This document shows, in pieces, positions 22,573 to 29,069 of a stretch of 29,069 bases of DNA. Position 1 is the stretch's first letter; the number at the start of each line of letters is the position of its first letter. The stretch covers positions 1 through 29,069 of the forward strand of contig QZKK01000255.1 of the NCBI GenBank assembly GCA_003599475.1, in the 5' to 3' direction. A program made the position numbers and the translations under genes. A model generated the notes under the pieces. The model was not told the origin of the DNA. It did not search any database and saw only the letters and a program-made list of their open reading frames with translations. The DNA comes from Desulfobacteraceae bacterium. Lineage in GTDB: Bacteria > Desulfobacterota > Desulfobacteria > Desulfobacterales > SURF-15.

Positions 22573-23865
22573 ATGCTGGTTTGGATTTTTTTGATCGTGC
22601 TGCTCGGCTTCATTGTTGTCGGAATGCCGGTTGGCTTTGCCATGGGCATTACCTCATTGGTTGTTCTGATCTTTGACAGAGGCCTGCTGGATATCCCCTT
22701 CGGGATTGCCGCACAGCGGATCATGTACGGCGTGAATTCGTTTCCGCTGCTGGCCATTCCTTTTTTTCTCCTGGTGGGGCGGATCATGAATACGGCCGGA
22801 GTTACCGACCGGATTTTCAACTTTTGCAATGCGCTGATCGGCCATATTCAGGGAGGGCTGGGGCACGTCAACATCCTGGCCAGCATGATTTTTGCCGGCA
22901 TGTCCGGGTCTGCGGTTTCCGATGCCGTAGGTCTGGGCCAGATGGAAATCAAAGCCATGAAGGATGCAGGGTACAGTATCGAGTTCAGTGCGGCTGTAAC
23001 CGCCGCCTCGGCTACGATCGGACCCATTATCCCCCCCAGTATTCCGATGGTTCTCTTCGGGGTCCTGGGCAATGTTTCCGTAGGCGCTCTGTTTATCGGA
23101 GGGTTGGTCCCGGGGGTCATGATGGGTCTTTTCATGATGGCAACCGTTACCGTCATCGCGAAAAAAAGAGATTACCCCATACGGAAGCGCTCTTCCTTCA
23201 AAGAAATCCTGCAGAGCAGCGCAAAGGCCTTTTTTTCCCTGTTGACGCCCGCAATTCTTATCGGCGGCATCTGGGTCGGAATCTTCACCCCGACCGAAGC
23301 CGCTGCGGTCGCTGTGGTTTACTCCCTCTTTTTAGGGCTGGTCCTTTATCGGGAAATCACCCTGAAATCCCTCGTACAGGTGCTTCGCGATTCCCTGGAT
23401 GATGCGGCAATCATCCTGTTTATCATTTCGGCCGCCTCTTTATACGGCTGGCTGCTTGCCCGGTATCGAATCCCCGTGACCCTGGCGGAAGCGATTCTAT
23501 CGATTACCCGGGACCCGCTCTATATTCTGATCATCATCAACCTGTTTCTCCTGATGGTCGGTTTTTTCATGGAAAGCCTTGCGGCCATCAATATCTTGAC
23601 GCCGATTCTGATGCCGCTGGTGACCCAGGTGGGGATTAACCCGGTCCACTTCGGGGTTGTAATGGTGCTCAATCTGATGATCGGCCTGATCACCCCACCG
23701 GTCGGAATGGTCCTCTATGCCACCCAGCGGGTGGCGGGGATCCCATTTGAAAAACTCCAAAAATCGGTCATGATTTTTTTCATTCCGCTCCTCTTGGTTC
23801 TGGCGCTCATCACCGTTTTTCCTGTTTTGACCACATGGCTTCCCTCAAGGATCCTGGGAAGGTAG
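22573..23865 (+). CDS. dctM: TRAP transporter large permease DctM
   Basis: Sodium-coupled transport subunit of the IT superfamily, 430 aa and about 12 membrane segments. Recognisable stretches: GMPVGFAMGI, YGVNSFPLLAIPFFLLVGRIM, MIFAGMSGSAVSDAVGLG, SATIGPIIPPSIPMVLFG, GIFTPTEAAAVAVVYSL and NLMIGLITPPVGMVLYA. Complete, with no frame disruption. ATG start with AAGGA 10 bases upstream, contributed by a word repeat. The DUF362 gene begins 16 bases after its stop, so the two are co-transcribed. Confidence 0.95.
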   Translation: MLVWIFLIVLLGFIVVGMPVGFAMGITSLVVLIFDRGLLDIPFGIAAQRIMYGVNSFPLLAIPFFLLVGRIMNTAGVTDRIFNFCNALIGHIQGGLGHVNILASMIFAGMSGSAVSDAVGLGQMEIKAMKDAGYSIEFSAAVTAASATIGPIIPPSIPMVLFGVLGNVSVGALFIGGLVPGVMMGLFMMATVTVIAKKRDYPIRKRSSFKEILQSSAKAFFSLLTPAILIGGIWVGIFTPTEAAAVAVVYSLFLGLVLYREITLKSLVQVLRDSLDDAAIILFIISAASLYGWLLARYRIPVTLAEAILSITRDPLYILIIINLFLLMVGFFMESLAAINILTPILMPLVTQVGINPVHFGVVMVLNLMIGLITPPVGMVLYATQRVAGIPFEKLQKSVMIFFIPLLLVLALITVFPVLTTWLPSRILGR

Positions 23866-23881
23866 ACGGGGCATCCCCTTG

Positions 23882-24991
23882 ATGAAAATCGACCCCAATA
23901 AAGTCTATGTCATTTATGGAGATCGGCCGAAGGAGATGGTTTTGGAGGCGCTGAACCGTTTAAACATCGCCGGCACGCTTTCACCTGAAATGACCGTGGG
24001 CCTGAAGCCGAATCTCGTAGTCGCCAAACCCTCCCACACCGGGGCAACGACATCGCCCAGCCTTGTCGAAGGCGTGATCGAATTTCTGCAGAGCTGCTCC
24101 ATCAGCCGTATCCGGATCATGGAAAGCTCGGGAATCGGTCACTGCACAAAAGAAGCCTTTGCGGCAACCGGCCTTACCGAGATCGCAAAAAGGTACGGAG
24201 TTCGGCTGATCGATCTCAAGGACGAACCGAACAAGATGGTAAGAACCAACTCCTTCGATTTGCGCATCTTCAATGCGGCTGAAGAAGTCGATTATCTGAT
24301 CAACCTGCCCGTCGTCAAAGCACACTGCCAGACCCGGATCACCTGTGCGCTGAAAAATCTGAAGGGTCTTCTGCCGGATTCGGAGAAGCGCCGGTTCCAC
24401 GGCCGCGGGTTGCATGAGCCGATCGCACTCCTCAATACGGTCATCCGTCCTGACCTGATCATTGCAGACGGAATGGAGGGAGATCTTTCCTTCGAAGAGG
24501 GGGGAAACCCGGCCCGGATGGATCGCATCCTGATCGCAAAAGACCCCGTGCTTCTGGATTCCTATGTGGCCTCTCTGCTCGGCTATCGGAAAGAGGAAAT
24601 CCGGCATCTCGTGCTGTCGGAAAATCTCGGTGTCGGACAGTCGATCTCCCGCCCCGATCAGCTTGTGGAATTGAACGGCTCCGAAGCGGCGCCCAAGGTT
24701 TTTCTAAAAAGCAGCCGATTGGAGGCATTCGAAAAGAAAATCGATGCAAGGGAAGCATGCTCCATCTGCTACGGCAGCCTCGTCCGCGCTCTGGAAAGAT
24801 ACAGACACATCGGCAGCCTGGATCAATTCAACAAGATTCACATCGGACAGGGTTTTAGAAACAGATCGGCCCAGGGAATCGGCATCGGCCTGTGCGCAGC
24901 GGGATTCAGTGCAACCGTCGGCGGATGCCCTCCGCAGGCGGTGGATATCGTCTCTTTTTTAGAAAGCTATTTAGGGCAAAAATCAAAGTAA
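23882..24991 (+). CDS. DUF362 domain protein
   Basis: Member of the DUF362 (PF04015) family, whose members are often tied to Fe-S proteins; no reaction is established. Typical stretches: VGLKPNLVVAKPSHTGATTSP, RIRIMESSGIGHCTKEAF, NLPVVKAHCQTRITCALKNLKGLLPD, HEPIALLNTVIRPDLIIADG and DPVLLDSYVASLLGY. Four C-terminal cysteines could bind a cluster or metal: ACSIC (C293, C296) and GLCAAGF/GGCPP (C338, C349). TTG-ATG lie in tandem at 23,879/23,882; the ATG is preferred. Placement directly after dctM suggests it handles the imported compound. Confidence 0.88.
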   Translation: MKIDPNKVYVIYGDRPKEMVLEALNRLNIAGTLSPEMTVGLKPNLVVAKPSHTGATTSPSLVEGVIEFLQSCSISRIRIMESSGIGHCTKEAFAATGLTEIAKRYGVRLIDLKDEPNKMVRTNSFDLRIFNAAEEVDYLINLPVVKAHCQTRITCALKNLKGLLPDSEKRRFHGRGLHEPIALLNTVIRPDLIIADGMEGDLSFEEGGNPARMDRILIAKDPVLLDSYVASLLGYRKEEIRHLVLSENLGVGQSISRPDQLVELNGSEAAPKVFLKSSRLEAFEKKIDAREACSICYGSLVRALERYRHIGSLDQFNKIHIGQGFRNRSAQGIGIGLCAAGFSATVGGCPPQAVDIVSFLESYLGQKSK

Positions 24992-25050
24992 CCGAATGAA
25001 ATCACCCAACCTTTAAACCTTTTTATGCTGAACCAGTGAACGGTTACGAT

Positions 25051-25596
25051 TCATCTGGCGGATTGTTTTTCATATGCTTCCGTAACCAAAAGATATTTCT
25101 CATGGATCATTTTCCGATCGAATTCCCAAAACTCCTGGAGCATCTCCTGATCTTCCTCCTCGGAAAAATATCTCCTGGATGCGGGGAAAAAGACTTTGTC
25201 TTCTTTCTCGATATGCTTCGGATAGAAACCGGTCAATAATTCGATTTTACCTGCGATTTCTGCCAGCGCAGAATCATCGCCATCCCGGTAGCGGCTGTTG
25301 GCTTCTATCAGTTCCTTTGTTGTTTTTCGACCGAAAAGGTGCTCCTGGACAAGATCCTCCATCAATTGGCGATCTTCTTTTGACAGCGCCTTTTCTTGCA
25401 GCTTTTTAAACAGAATATCCTCCTCTTTTCCGTGATGCGTCCGATCGGCATATATGCTTATAAAATCGACAGCCGTGTCGATGAACACCGGATCGACCTT
25501 CTCTTCTCCCGTAATTTGTTCCAAGGTTTGGTTCAATATCGCAATCATTCGTTCAATCAACCGGTGCTCTATCATTAAAGGTGCACGTGCCTGCAT
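25051..25596 (-). CDS. Hemerythrin HHE domain protein
   Basis: Four-helix-bundle protein with a probable non-heme di-iron site, 181 aa. Candidate ligands: H11 (IEHRLIERM), H54/H55 with E58/E59 (THHGKEED), H86 (QEHLFGR), and H128 with E132 (HIEKED). This HHE pattern occurs in proteins that sense or buffer O2, NO or iron. Cytoplasmic, no signal peptide. AGGAG lies 8 bases before the ATG. It is last in the znu-zur gene string, 50 bases after the zur stop, and may guard against oxidative or nitrosative release of metal, though this is inference from position. Confidence 0.88.
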   Translation of the reverse strand: MQARAPLMIEHRLIERMIAILNQTLEQITGEEKVDPVFIDTAVDFISIYADRTHHGKEEDILFKKLQEKALSKEDRQLMEDLVQEHLFGRKTTKELIEANSRYRDGDDSALAEIAGKIELLTGFYPKHIEKEDKVFFPASRRYFSEEEDQEMLQEFWEFDRKMIHEKYLLVTEAYEKQSAR

Positions 25597-25646
25597 GTTT
25601 CTTCTCCTCGTTTTTCTTCTGAAGTCATTGCGGATGAAATTTTACC

Positions 25647-26096
25647 TCAATTTTTTCCATGCTCTTGCATCCGGAGGCAGTTCTTACAGATCCCGTCCAC
25701 GCGAACCTCTATCTTGTCAATCTGACCGGGGAACGTCTTCCAAAAAGGATCTGCTTTGACGCCCAGACTTTCCGGCGATAAACAATCCATTTGTCCGCAG
25801 CATTTGCAGTAAAAATGGGGATGCGGCCGGTGAAAATCGTTGGGCGCCAATCCGTAATAAAATGCTCTGCCGCCTGTGCTCAGCCGCTCGATGACCCCAT
25901 GATCGACCAATAGATCTAGAATGCGGTAAACCGTCACCCGGTTGATCGAGCCGGCCCGTTCCAAAGTTTTGAATATGTCTGCGGCAGACAGCGGATACCT
26001 GTTGTTGCCAACGACCTCCAACACGCGAAGACGATTTCCTGTAGCCTCCAATTTCGAGGACTTCAACATTTCAGCGTAGTTGCATTGATTACACAT
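25647..26096 (-). CDS. zur: Fur-family zinc uptake regulator (Zur-like)
   Basis: Ferric-uptake-regulator family repressor, 149 aa from ATG 26,096 (the frame opens at a TTG, 26,117, but MCNQCNYAEML matches related proteins). Winged helix: LEATGNRLRVLEVVGNNRYPLSAADI and the recognition segment INRVTVYRILDLLVDHGVIE. Metal parts: HRPHPHFYCKCCGQMDC and GICKNC, giving structural CxxC sites plus His ligands. Fur proteins of this layout next to znuABC repress zinc uptake genes when zinc is plentiful. The gene follows znuB after a 129-base gap filled by CACGAAG repeats. Confidence 0.88.
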   Translation of the reverse strand: MCNQCNYAEMLKSSKLEATGNRLRVLEVVGNNRYPLSAADIFKTLERAGSINRVTVYRILDLLVDHGVIERLSTGGRAFYYGLAPNDFHRPHPHFYCKCCGQMDCLSPESLGVKADPFWKTFPGQIDKIEVRVDGICKNCLRMQEHGKN

Positions 26097-26123
26097 AGAG
26101 AATCCCGATTTACCCAAAGAATC

Positions 26124-26216
26124 TCATCCACGAAGAACACGAAGTCCACGAAGATCGATCATATTTTTCTTTTCTTCTTCGTGCTCTTGGTGCCCTTCGT
26201 GGAGAATAAGATTTGA
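26124..26216. repeat. CACGAAG-type word repeat with inverted halves
   Basis: CCACGAAGAACACGAAGTCC ACGAAG-like words (26,128-26,153) face the inverted set CTTCTTCGTGCTCTTGGTGC then CCTTCGTGG (about 26,173-26,203), so the RNA can fold into a long imperfect hairpin. It fills most of the znuB-zur gap. Confidence 0.75.
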
Positions 26217-26225
26217 GACTCAACT

Positions 26226-27131
26226 TCATATTCCTTCTTTTTTCTTCTTTGCGCCATCGTGTCTTAGCGGCTGAACCGTTGTGGCTTTTTTAAGATCCGA
26301 ACCGACCGGTTCAGGCTTTTTGCAGAAATGAGACAGCACCTGTTCCATCAGCAGGGAAAGGAAAAACCCCATGCCGGCAACCATGATGATGGAAGCTCCC
26401 GAAGTCAGATCGAGCGTGTAGGAGAGCCAAAGGCCGATGACGGTAAACAGCGATCCTAGCATACTGGAGCCGACCATCATCTGGAATAGCGACCTGGCAT
26501 GCTTTTCAACGATGAACGGCGGTATGGTCAAAAGGGCAATCACCAGAATCAGGCCGACCACCTGAATCACCATTACAATGGTCACCGCCAGCAGGGCGAT
26601 CAGCGTGAAATACAGCGCCTTTATCGGCACGCCCCGGATACGCGCAAATTCCTCGTCGTAGGATAGCGCCAGAAGGTCTTTGTAGTAAAAAGCCACAAGG
26701 CCCGTGATCATCACCGCCATTGCCAGCATAATCCAAAGATCTGATTCGGGCACCGTCAGGATGCTTCCGAACAGGTAGCTCATCAGGTCCACGTTGTAGC
26801 CGGGTGCCAGATCCAGAAGGATGATGCCGAATGCCATCCCCACCGCCCAGACAACCCCGATGACCGTATCCCCACGATGCTTGATCCTCAGGCTGACGGC
26901 CGCCATGACCAGAGCGGCCGCCAGGGAAAATCCGATGGTGCACGCCAAAAAAGGCCAGCCGAAAAAAAGGGCCAGCCCTATGCCGCCGTATGCGGCATGG
27001 GCGATGCCGCCTGAAAGAAAAACGATGCGGTTCACCACCACCAGGGTGCCCATGATCCCGCAAAGGACACTGGCCATCAATCCGGCAACCAGCGCGTTTC
27101 GCATGAATTCAAATTGAAGGGCTTCGATCAT
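26226..27131 (-). CDS. znuB: Zinc ABC transporter permease ZnuB
   Basis: ABC-3 family permease, 301 aa with about eight membrane segments. Typical stretches: FMRNALVAGLMASVLCGIMGTLVVV, FLSGGIAHAAYGGIGLA, GYNVDLMSYLFGSIL and LSYDEEFARIRGVP (coupling-helix region). The last ~35 residues form a hydrophilic tail (PVGSDLKKATTVQPLRHDG) not usual for the family, encoded partly by low-complexity sequence. The ATG lies 4 bases after the znuC stop, so the two are translated together. The zinc assignment rests on neighbours; manganese permeases look alike. Confidence 0.92.
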   Translation of the reverse strand: MIEALQFEFMRNALVAGLMASVLCGIMGTLVVVNRIVFLSGGIAHAAYGGIGLALFFGWPFLACTIGFSLAAALVMAAVSLRIKHRGDTVIGVVWAVGMAFGIILLDLAPGYNVDLMSYLFGSILTVPESDLWIMLAMAVMITGLVAFYYKDLLALSYDEEFARIRGVPIKALYFTLIALLAVTIVMVIQVVGLILVIALLTIPPFIVEKHARSLFQMMVGSSMLGSLFTVIGLWLSYTLDLTSGASIIMVAGMGFFLSLLMEQVLSHFCKKPEPVGSDLKKATTVQPLRHDGAKKKKEGI

Positions 27132-27135
27132 CTTT

Positions 27136-27918
27136 TCACTCTTCGTGATCTTTCAACACCCGGTGCGGCAAGCCGTGGGCCACCAATTCCACGGGACAGA
27201 CTTCTTCCACCGTGCATGGGTACATGGCTTCCAGCATATCGCCGGTGATTTCAGCTTGATTGTGGTAGTGAAGATGCCTGTTTACGCAGGCCACCGATTT
27301 GGCATAGCGGGAAATCACCAAAAGGTCGTGGCTGACCACCACGATGGTGACGTCCTCATTGAGCGCTTTGAGCATTTTAAAGAAGTCCGCCTGGCCTTTG
27401 GTGTCGATGCTGGCGGTCGGCTCGTCCAGGAGCATCAGCTTCGGCTTTGTCACCAGGGCTCTGGCAATAAAAACCCTTTGGCGTTGCCCGCCGGAAAGCG
27501 CACCGATTTTTCTTTCAGCAAGAGCCGCTGCTTCCAAACGCTCCAGAGCCGCCATTGCTTCCCTGCGGTCCGAGGCTCCTTTTCGGGGCCATCGCTTGTT
27601 GGGCGCAAGCATGCCCATCAACACGACATCGATTGAGGTGATGGGAAAATCGCGGTTGATATTCACATCCTGGGGCACATACCCGATGCATGAGGACACC
27701 TTCTTGTCTGCGGGGGGTTGGCCAAGGACACGGATAACGCCCTGATCCGGTTTGAGCAGACCCAGGATCAATTTCAGCAGGGTCGTTTTACCGCCGCCGT
27801 TTGGGCCGATCATGGCGATAAAATCCCCCTGCCGGATGTCCAGGCTCACGTCCTGGAGCACGGTTTCGCCGTTATAGGCAAAGGCCACATCTCTTATTTC
27901 GACAATTGAAGTGCTCAT
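27136..27918 (-). CDS. znuC: Zinc ABC transporter ATPase ZnuC
   Basis: Cytoplasmic ATPase of 260 aa. Walker A GPNGGGKTT (38-46), Q-loop VPQDV (81-85), signature LSGGQRQRV (141-149), Walker B LMLLDEPTAS (161-170) and H-loop VVVSHDL. The C-terminal extension carries a possible metal-sensing patch: NRHLHYHNQ, then YPCTVEEVCPVELVAHGLPH, with several His and two Cys. This tail recurs in Zn/Mn transporters of related organisms. The gene lies 10 bases after znuA. Confidence 0.94.
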   Translation of the reverse strand: MSTSIVEIRDVAFAYNGETVLQDVSLDIRQGDFIAMIGPNGGGKTTLLKLILGLLKPDQGVIRVLGQPPADKKVSSCIGYVPQDVNINRDFPITSIDVVLMGMLAPNKRWPRKGASDRREAMAALERLEAAALAERKIGALSGGQRQRVFIARALVTKPKLMLLDEPTASIDTKGQADFFKMLKALNEDVTIVVVSHDLLVISRYAKSVACVNRHLHYHNQAEITGDMLEAMYPCTVEEVCPVELVAHGLPHRVLKDHEE

Positions 27919-27928
27919 GGTCGCTTCT

Positions 27929-28858
27929 CTATTTCAGGGCAGCCTTGAACTTTTCGGCCACCTCGCGCATGCTGGCCATCCAATCCTCCGCCAGAGAGTC
28001 GGCAAAGGCCACCTGGCCGCCGATTTCCCTGGCCACAACTTCGGCACTTTTAGCCGAAAACTGGGGCTGGACAAAAACGACTTTGATGCCCTTTTCCCTG
28101 GCATGTTCGATCAGCGCCTTCAGTTGGGCCGGCTTCGGGTCCTTTCCCTCGATCTCGATGGGCACTTGTTCGAGTCCGTAGGCATCGGCAAAATATCCCC
28201 AGGCCGGGTGGAACACCATGAACTGAAGCCCTTGCTTGCCGGCAAACGTCGCCTTCAACTGGGCGTCCAGCTCATCGATTCCGGAAACAAGTTGATTATA
28301 GTTGACCTCATAGATGGTCCGATGGAGTGAGTCGATTTCCTGCAGGGCATTCAAAATCGTACGGGCCTGTATCTTCACCAGAGGAGGAGAAAGCCAGATG
28401 TGTGGATCGAGATTGCCCGGCTTGCCTTGGCCCTCATCGCGTCCATGCCCGGCTTGTTCTTTCTCGTTGTGTTCTCCCTCTTCATCATGGTTATGGTGTG
28501 TGGTCATGGGGATTTTCTCGATGCCATGATCCGTATGGACTACTCTCATTTTTGGACTGGCGGCGGCAACCTTCTTTAACCAGGCGTGTTCAGACGGATC
28601 GCCGATGGCGAAATAGACCCTTGCTTTTGAAAGATCAGCCATCTGTTTAGGCCGAGGCTCATAGGCGTGAAGATTCGCGCCGGGCTGAACCATGACGTGG
28701 ACATCCACCAAATCTCCGCCAATTTGTTGCACAAAATACTTTTGGGGGACGATGCTGACAAAGACGGGGATCCGGTCCACAGCAAACCCAGGTCGAGCAA
28801 AGATCAGCGAAAACAATGTAAAAACTGTAAGTTTTCCCAATACTCGCACCATTTTCAT
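27929..28858 (-). CDS. znuA: Zinc ABC transporter substrate-binding protein ZnuA
   Basis: Cluster A-I metal-binding receptor, 309 aa. Signal peptide 1-26 (VFTLFSLIFARPGFA). Expected zinc ligands are H64 (GANLHAYEP), H153 (NLDPHIWLSP), H217 (MVFHPAWGYF) and an acidic residue near D287 (FADSLAED). A His/Glu/Asp-rich loop at about 118-143 (THHNHDEEGEH ... HGRDEGQ) marks zinc rather than manganese receptors. GGAGG lies 4 bases before the ATG at 28,858 and 10 before an in-frame ATG at 28,852; either could be used. First gene of the operon, with a promoter just upstream. Confidence 0.94.
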   Translation of the reverse strand: MKMVRVLGKLTVFTLFSLIFARPGFAVDRIPVFVSIVPQKYFVQQIGGDLVDVHVMVQPGANLHAYEPRPKQMADLSKARVYFAIGDPSEHAWLKKVAAASPKMRVVHTDHGIEKIPMTTHHNHDEEGEHNEKEQAGHGRDEGQGKPGNLDPHIWLSPPLVKIQARTILNALQEIDSLHRTIYEVNYNQLVSGIDELDAQLKATFAGKQGLQFMVFHPAWGYFADAYGLEQVPIEIEGKDPKPAQLKALIEHAREKGIKVVFVQPQFSAKSAEVVAREIGGQVAFADSLAEDWMASMREVAEKFKAALK

Positions 28859-28875
28859 ACTCCCTCCGAGTTCAG

Positions 28876-28904
28876 GTTATAGCTCAACTGTTTTAAGATC
28901 GCAA
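28876..28904 (-). promoter_or_regulatory. znuA: Promoter of the znuACB-zur operon
   Basis: On the minus strand TTGCGA (-35, 28,899-28,904), a 17-base spacer and TATAAC (-10, 28,876-28,881). Transcription would begin near 28,869, leaving a leader of about 10 bases with the GGAGG site. A very AT-rich tract (28,935-28,990) upstream could act as an UP element. Confidence 0.6.
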
Positions 28905-29012
28905 CTAAGTATCGATAGCAAAGCGATTGTGAATAAAGCCATTAGAATTTTTAACTTTCCTTATTTTAAAAATATTTTAATGTAAAAAAATCGAGTACGG
29001 CGGGTTAGGGGA

Positions 29013-29027
29013 TGCAAATATATTGCA
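29013..29027. promoter_or_regulatory. Candidate Zur operator
   Basis: TGCAAATATATTGCA: TGCAA and TTGCA in perfect inverted order around five bases. It is about 155 bases upstream of znuA, so it may control znuA at a distance or a divergent zinc-regulated gene beyond the right edge. Confidence 0.4.
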
Positions 29028-29069
29028 GCAAAATGAAAAAGTGCATAGACTCTGCGGCGAAAGACAGGA

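Noticed and set aside
26124..26216. CRISPR-like array of CACGAAG repeats
   Set aside because: Units are 8-10 bases, imperfect, without spacers of constant length, and there are no cas genes.

Overview
The window looks like a chromosomal segment from a Gram-negative, respiring anaerobe, most probably a Desulfobacterota (former deltaproteobacterial) sulfate reducer or relative. The signs are an octaheme-tetrathionate-reductase-type multiheme cytochrome, a NosL-like protein, a sigma-54 activator with a cysteine-rich PAS domain, a TRAP transporter with a DUF362 protein, a Zur with an MCNQC N-terminus, and an outer-membrane polysaccharide export system. The taxonomic call is inference; there is no rRNA or other marker gene.

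Region 1 (1-11,700, all minus strand) is an exopolysaccharide cluster that runs off the left edge. In transcription order it encodes a six-SLBB polysaccharide export protein, an extended-SDR nucleotide-sugar epimerase, a CapD/PseB-type 4,6-dehydratase, a tiny four-cysteine protein, a close homologue of UDP-sulfoquinovose synthase (SQD1), a Wzz-type chain-length regulator, a secreted protein with a glycoside-hydrolase-like barrel, and asparagine synthase AsnB (partial). Together they suggest a secreted glycan that may carry a sulfonated sugar.

Region 2 (11,700-15,830) holds a decayed nucleotidyltransferase pseudogene flanked by a ~41-bp imperfect direct repeat, an isolated GspL/GspM-like gene pair on the plus strand, and a NarL-type response regulator with no kinase beside it. 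Region 3 (15,830-19,070) holds a NosL-like copper protein and a ten-heme OTR-family cytochrome on the minus strand, with hairpins between them. The intergenic stretch divergent from the sigma-54 regulator carries a 20-bp-spaced direct repeat built around a palindrome.

Region 4 (19,068-24,991, plus strand) is a sigma-54 activator followed by a TRAP transporter (DctP, DctQ, DctM) and a DUF362 protein. The transporter has its own sigma-70-like promoter and a strong hairpin between dctP and dctQ. Region 5 (25,051-29,069, minus strand) is a zinc-homeostasis operon, znuA-znuC-znuB-zur, followed by a hemerythrin-like gene. A near-consensus promoter lies just before znuA and a TGCAA-N5-TTGCA palindrome, a candidate Zur site, lies further upstream.

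The most striking feature not explained by genes is a dispersed family of low-complexity 'word' repeats: short motifs such as GAAGTTGAGAAGATCAG, CATGCTCCATGC, GGGATGTAGGGATGTAGGG, CACGAAGAACACGAAG, CAACGAATCAACGA and CGCAAAGGCGCAAAGACGC. They fill many intergenic gaps, abut stop codons, and in at least two genes form the coding N- or C-terminus.
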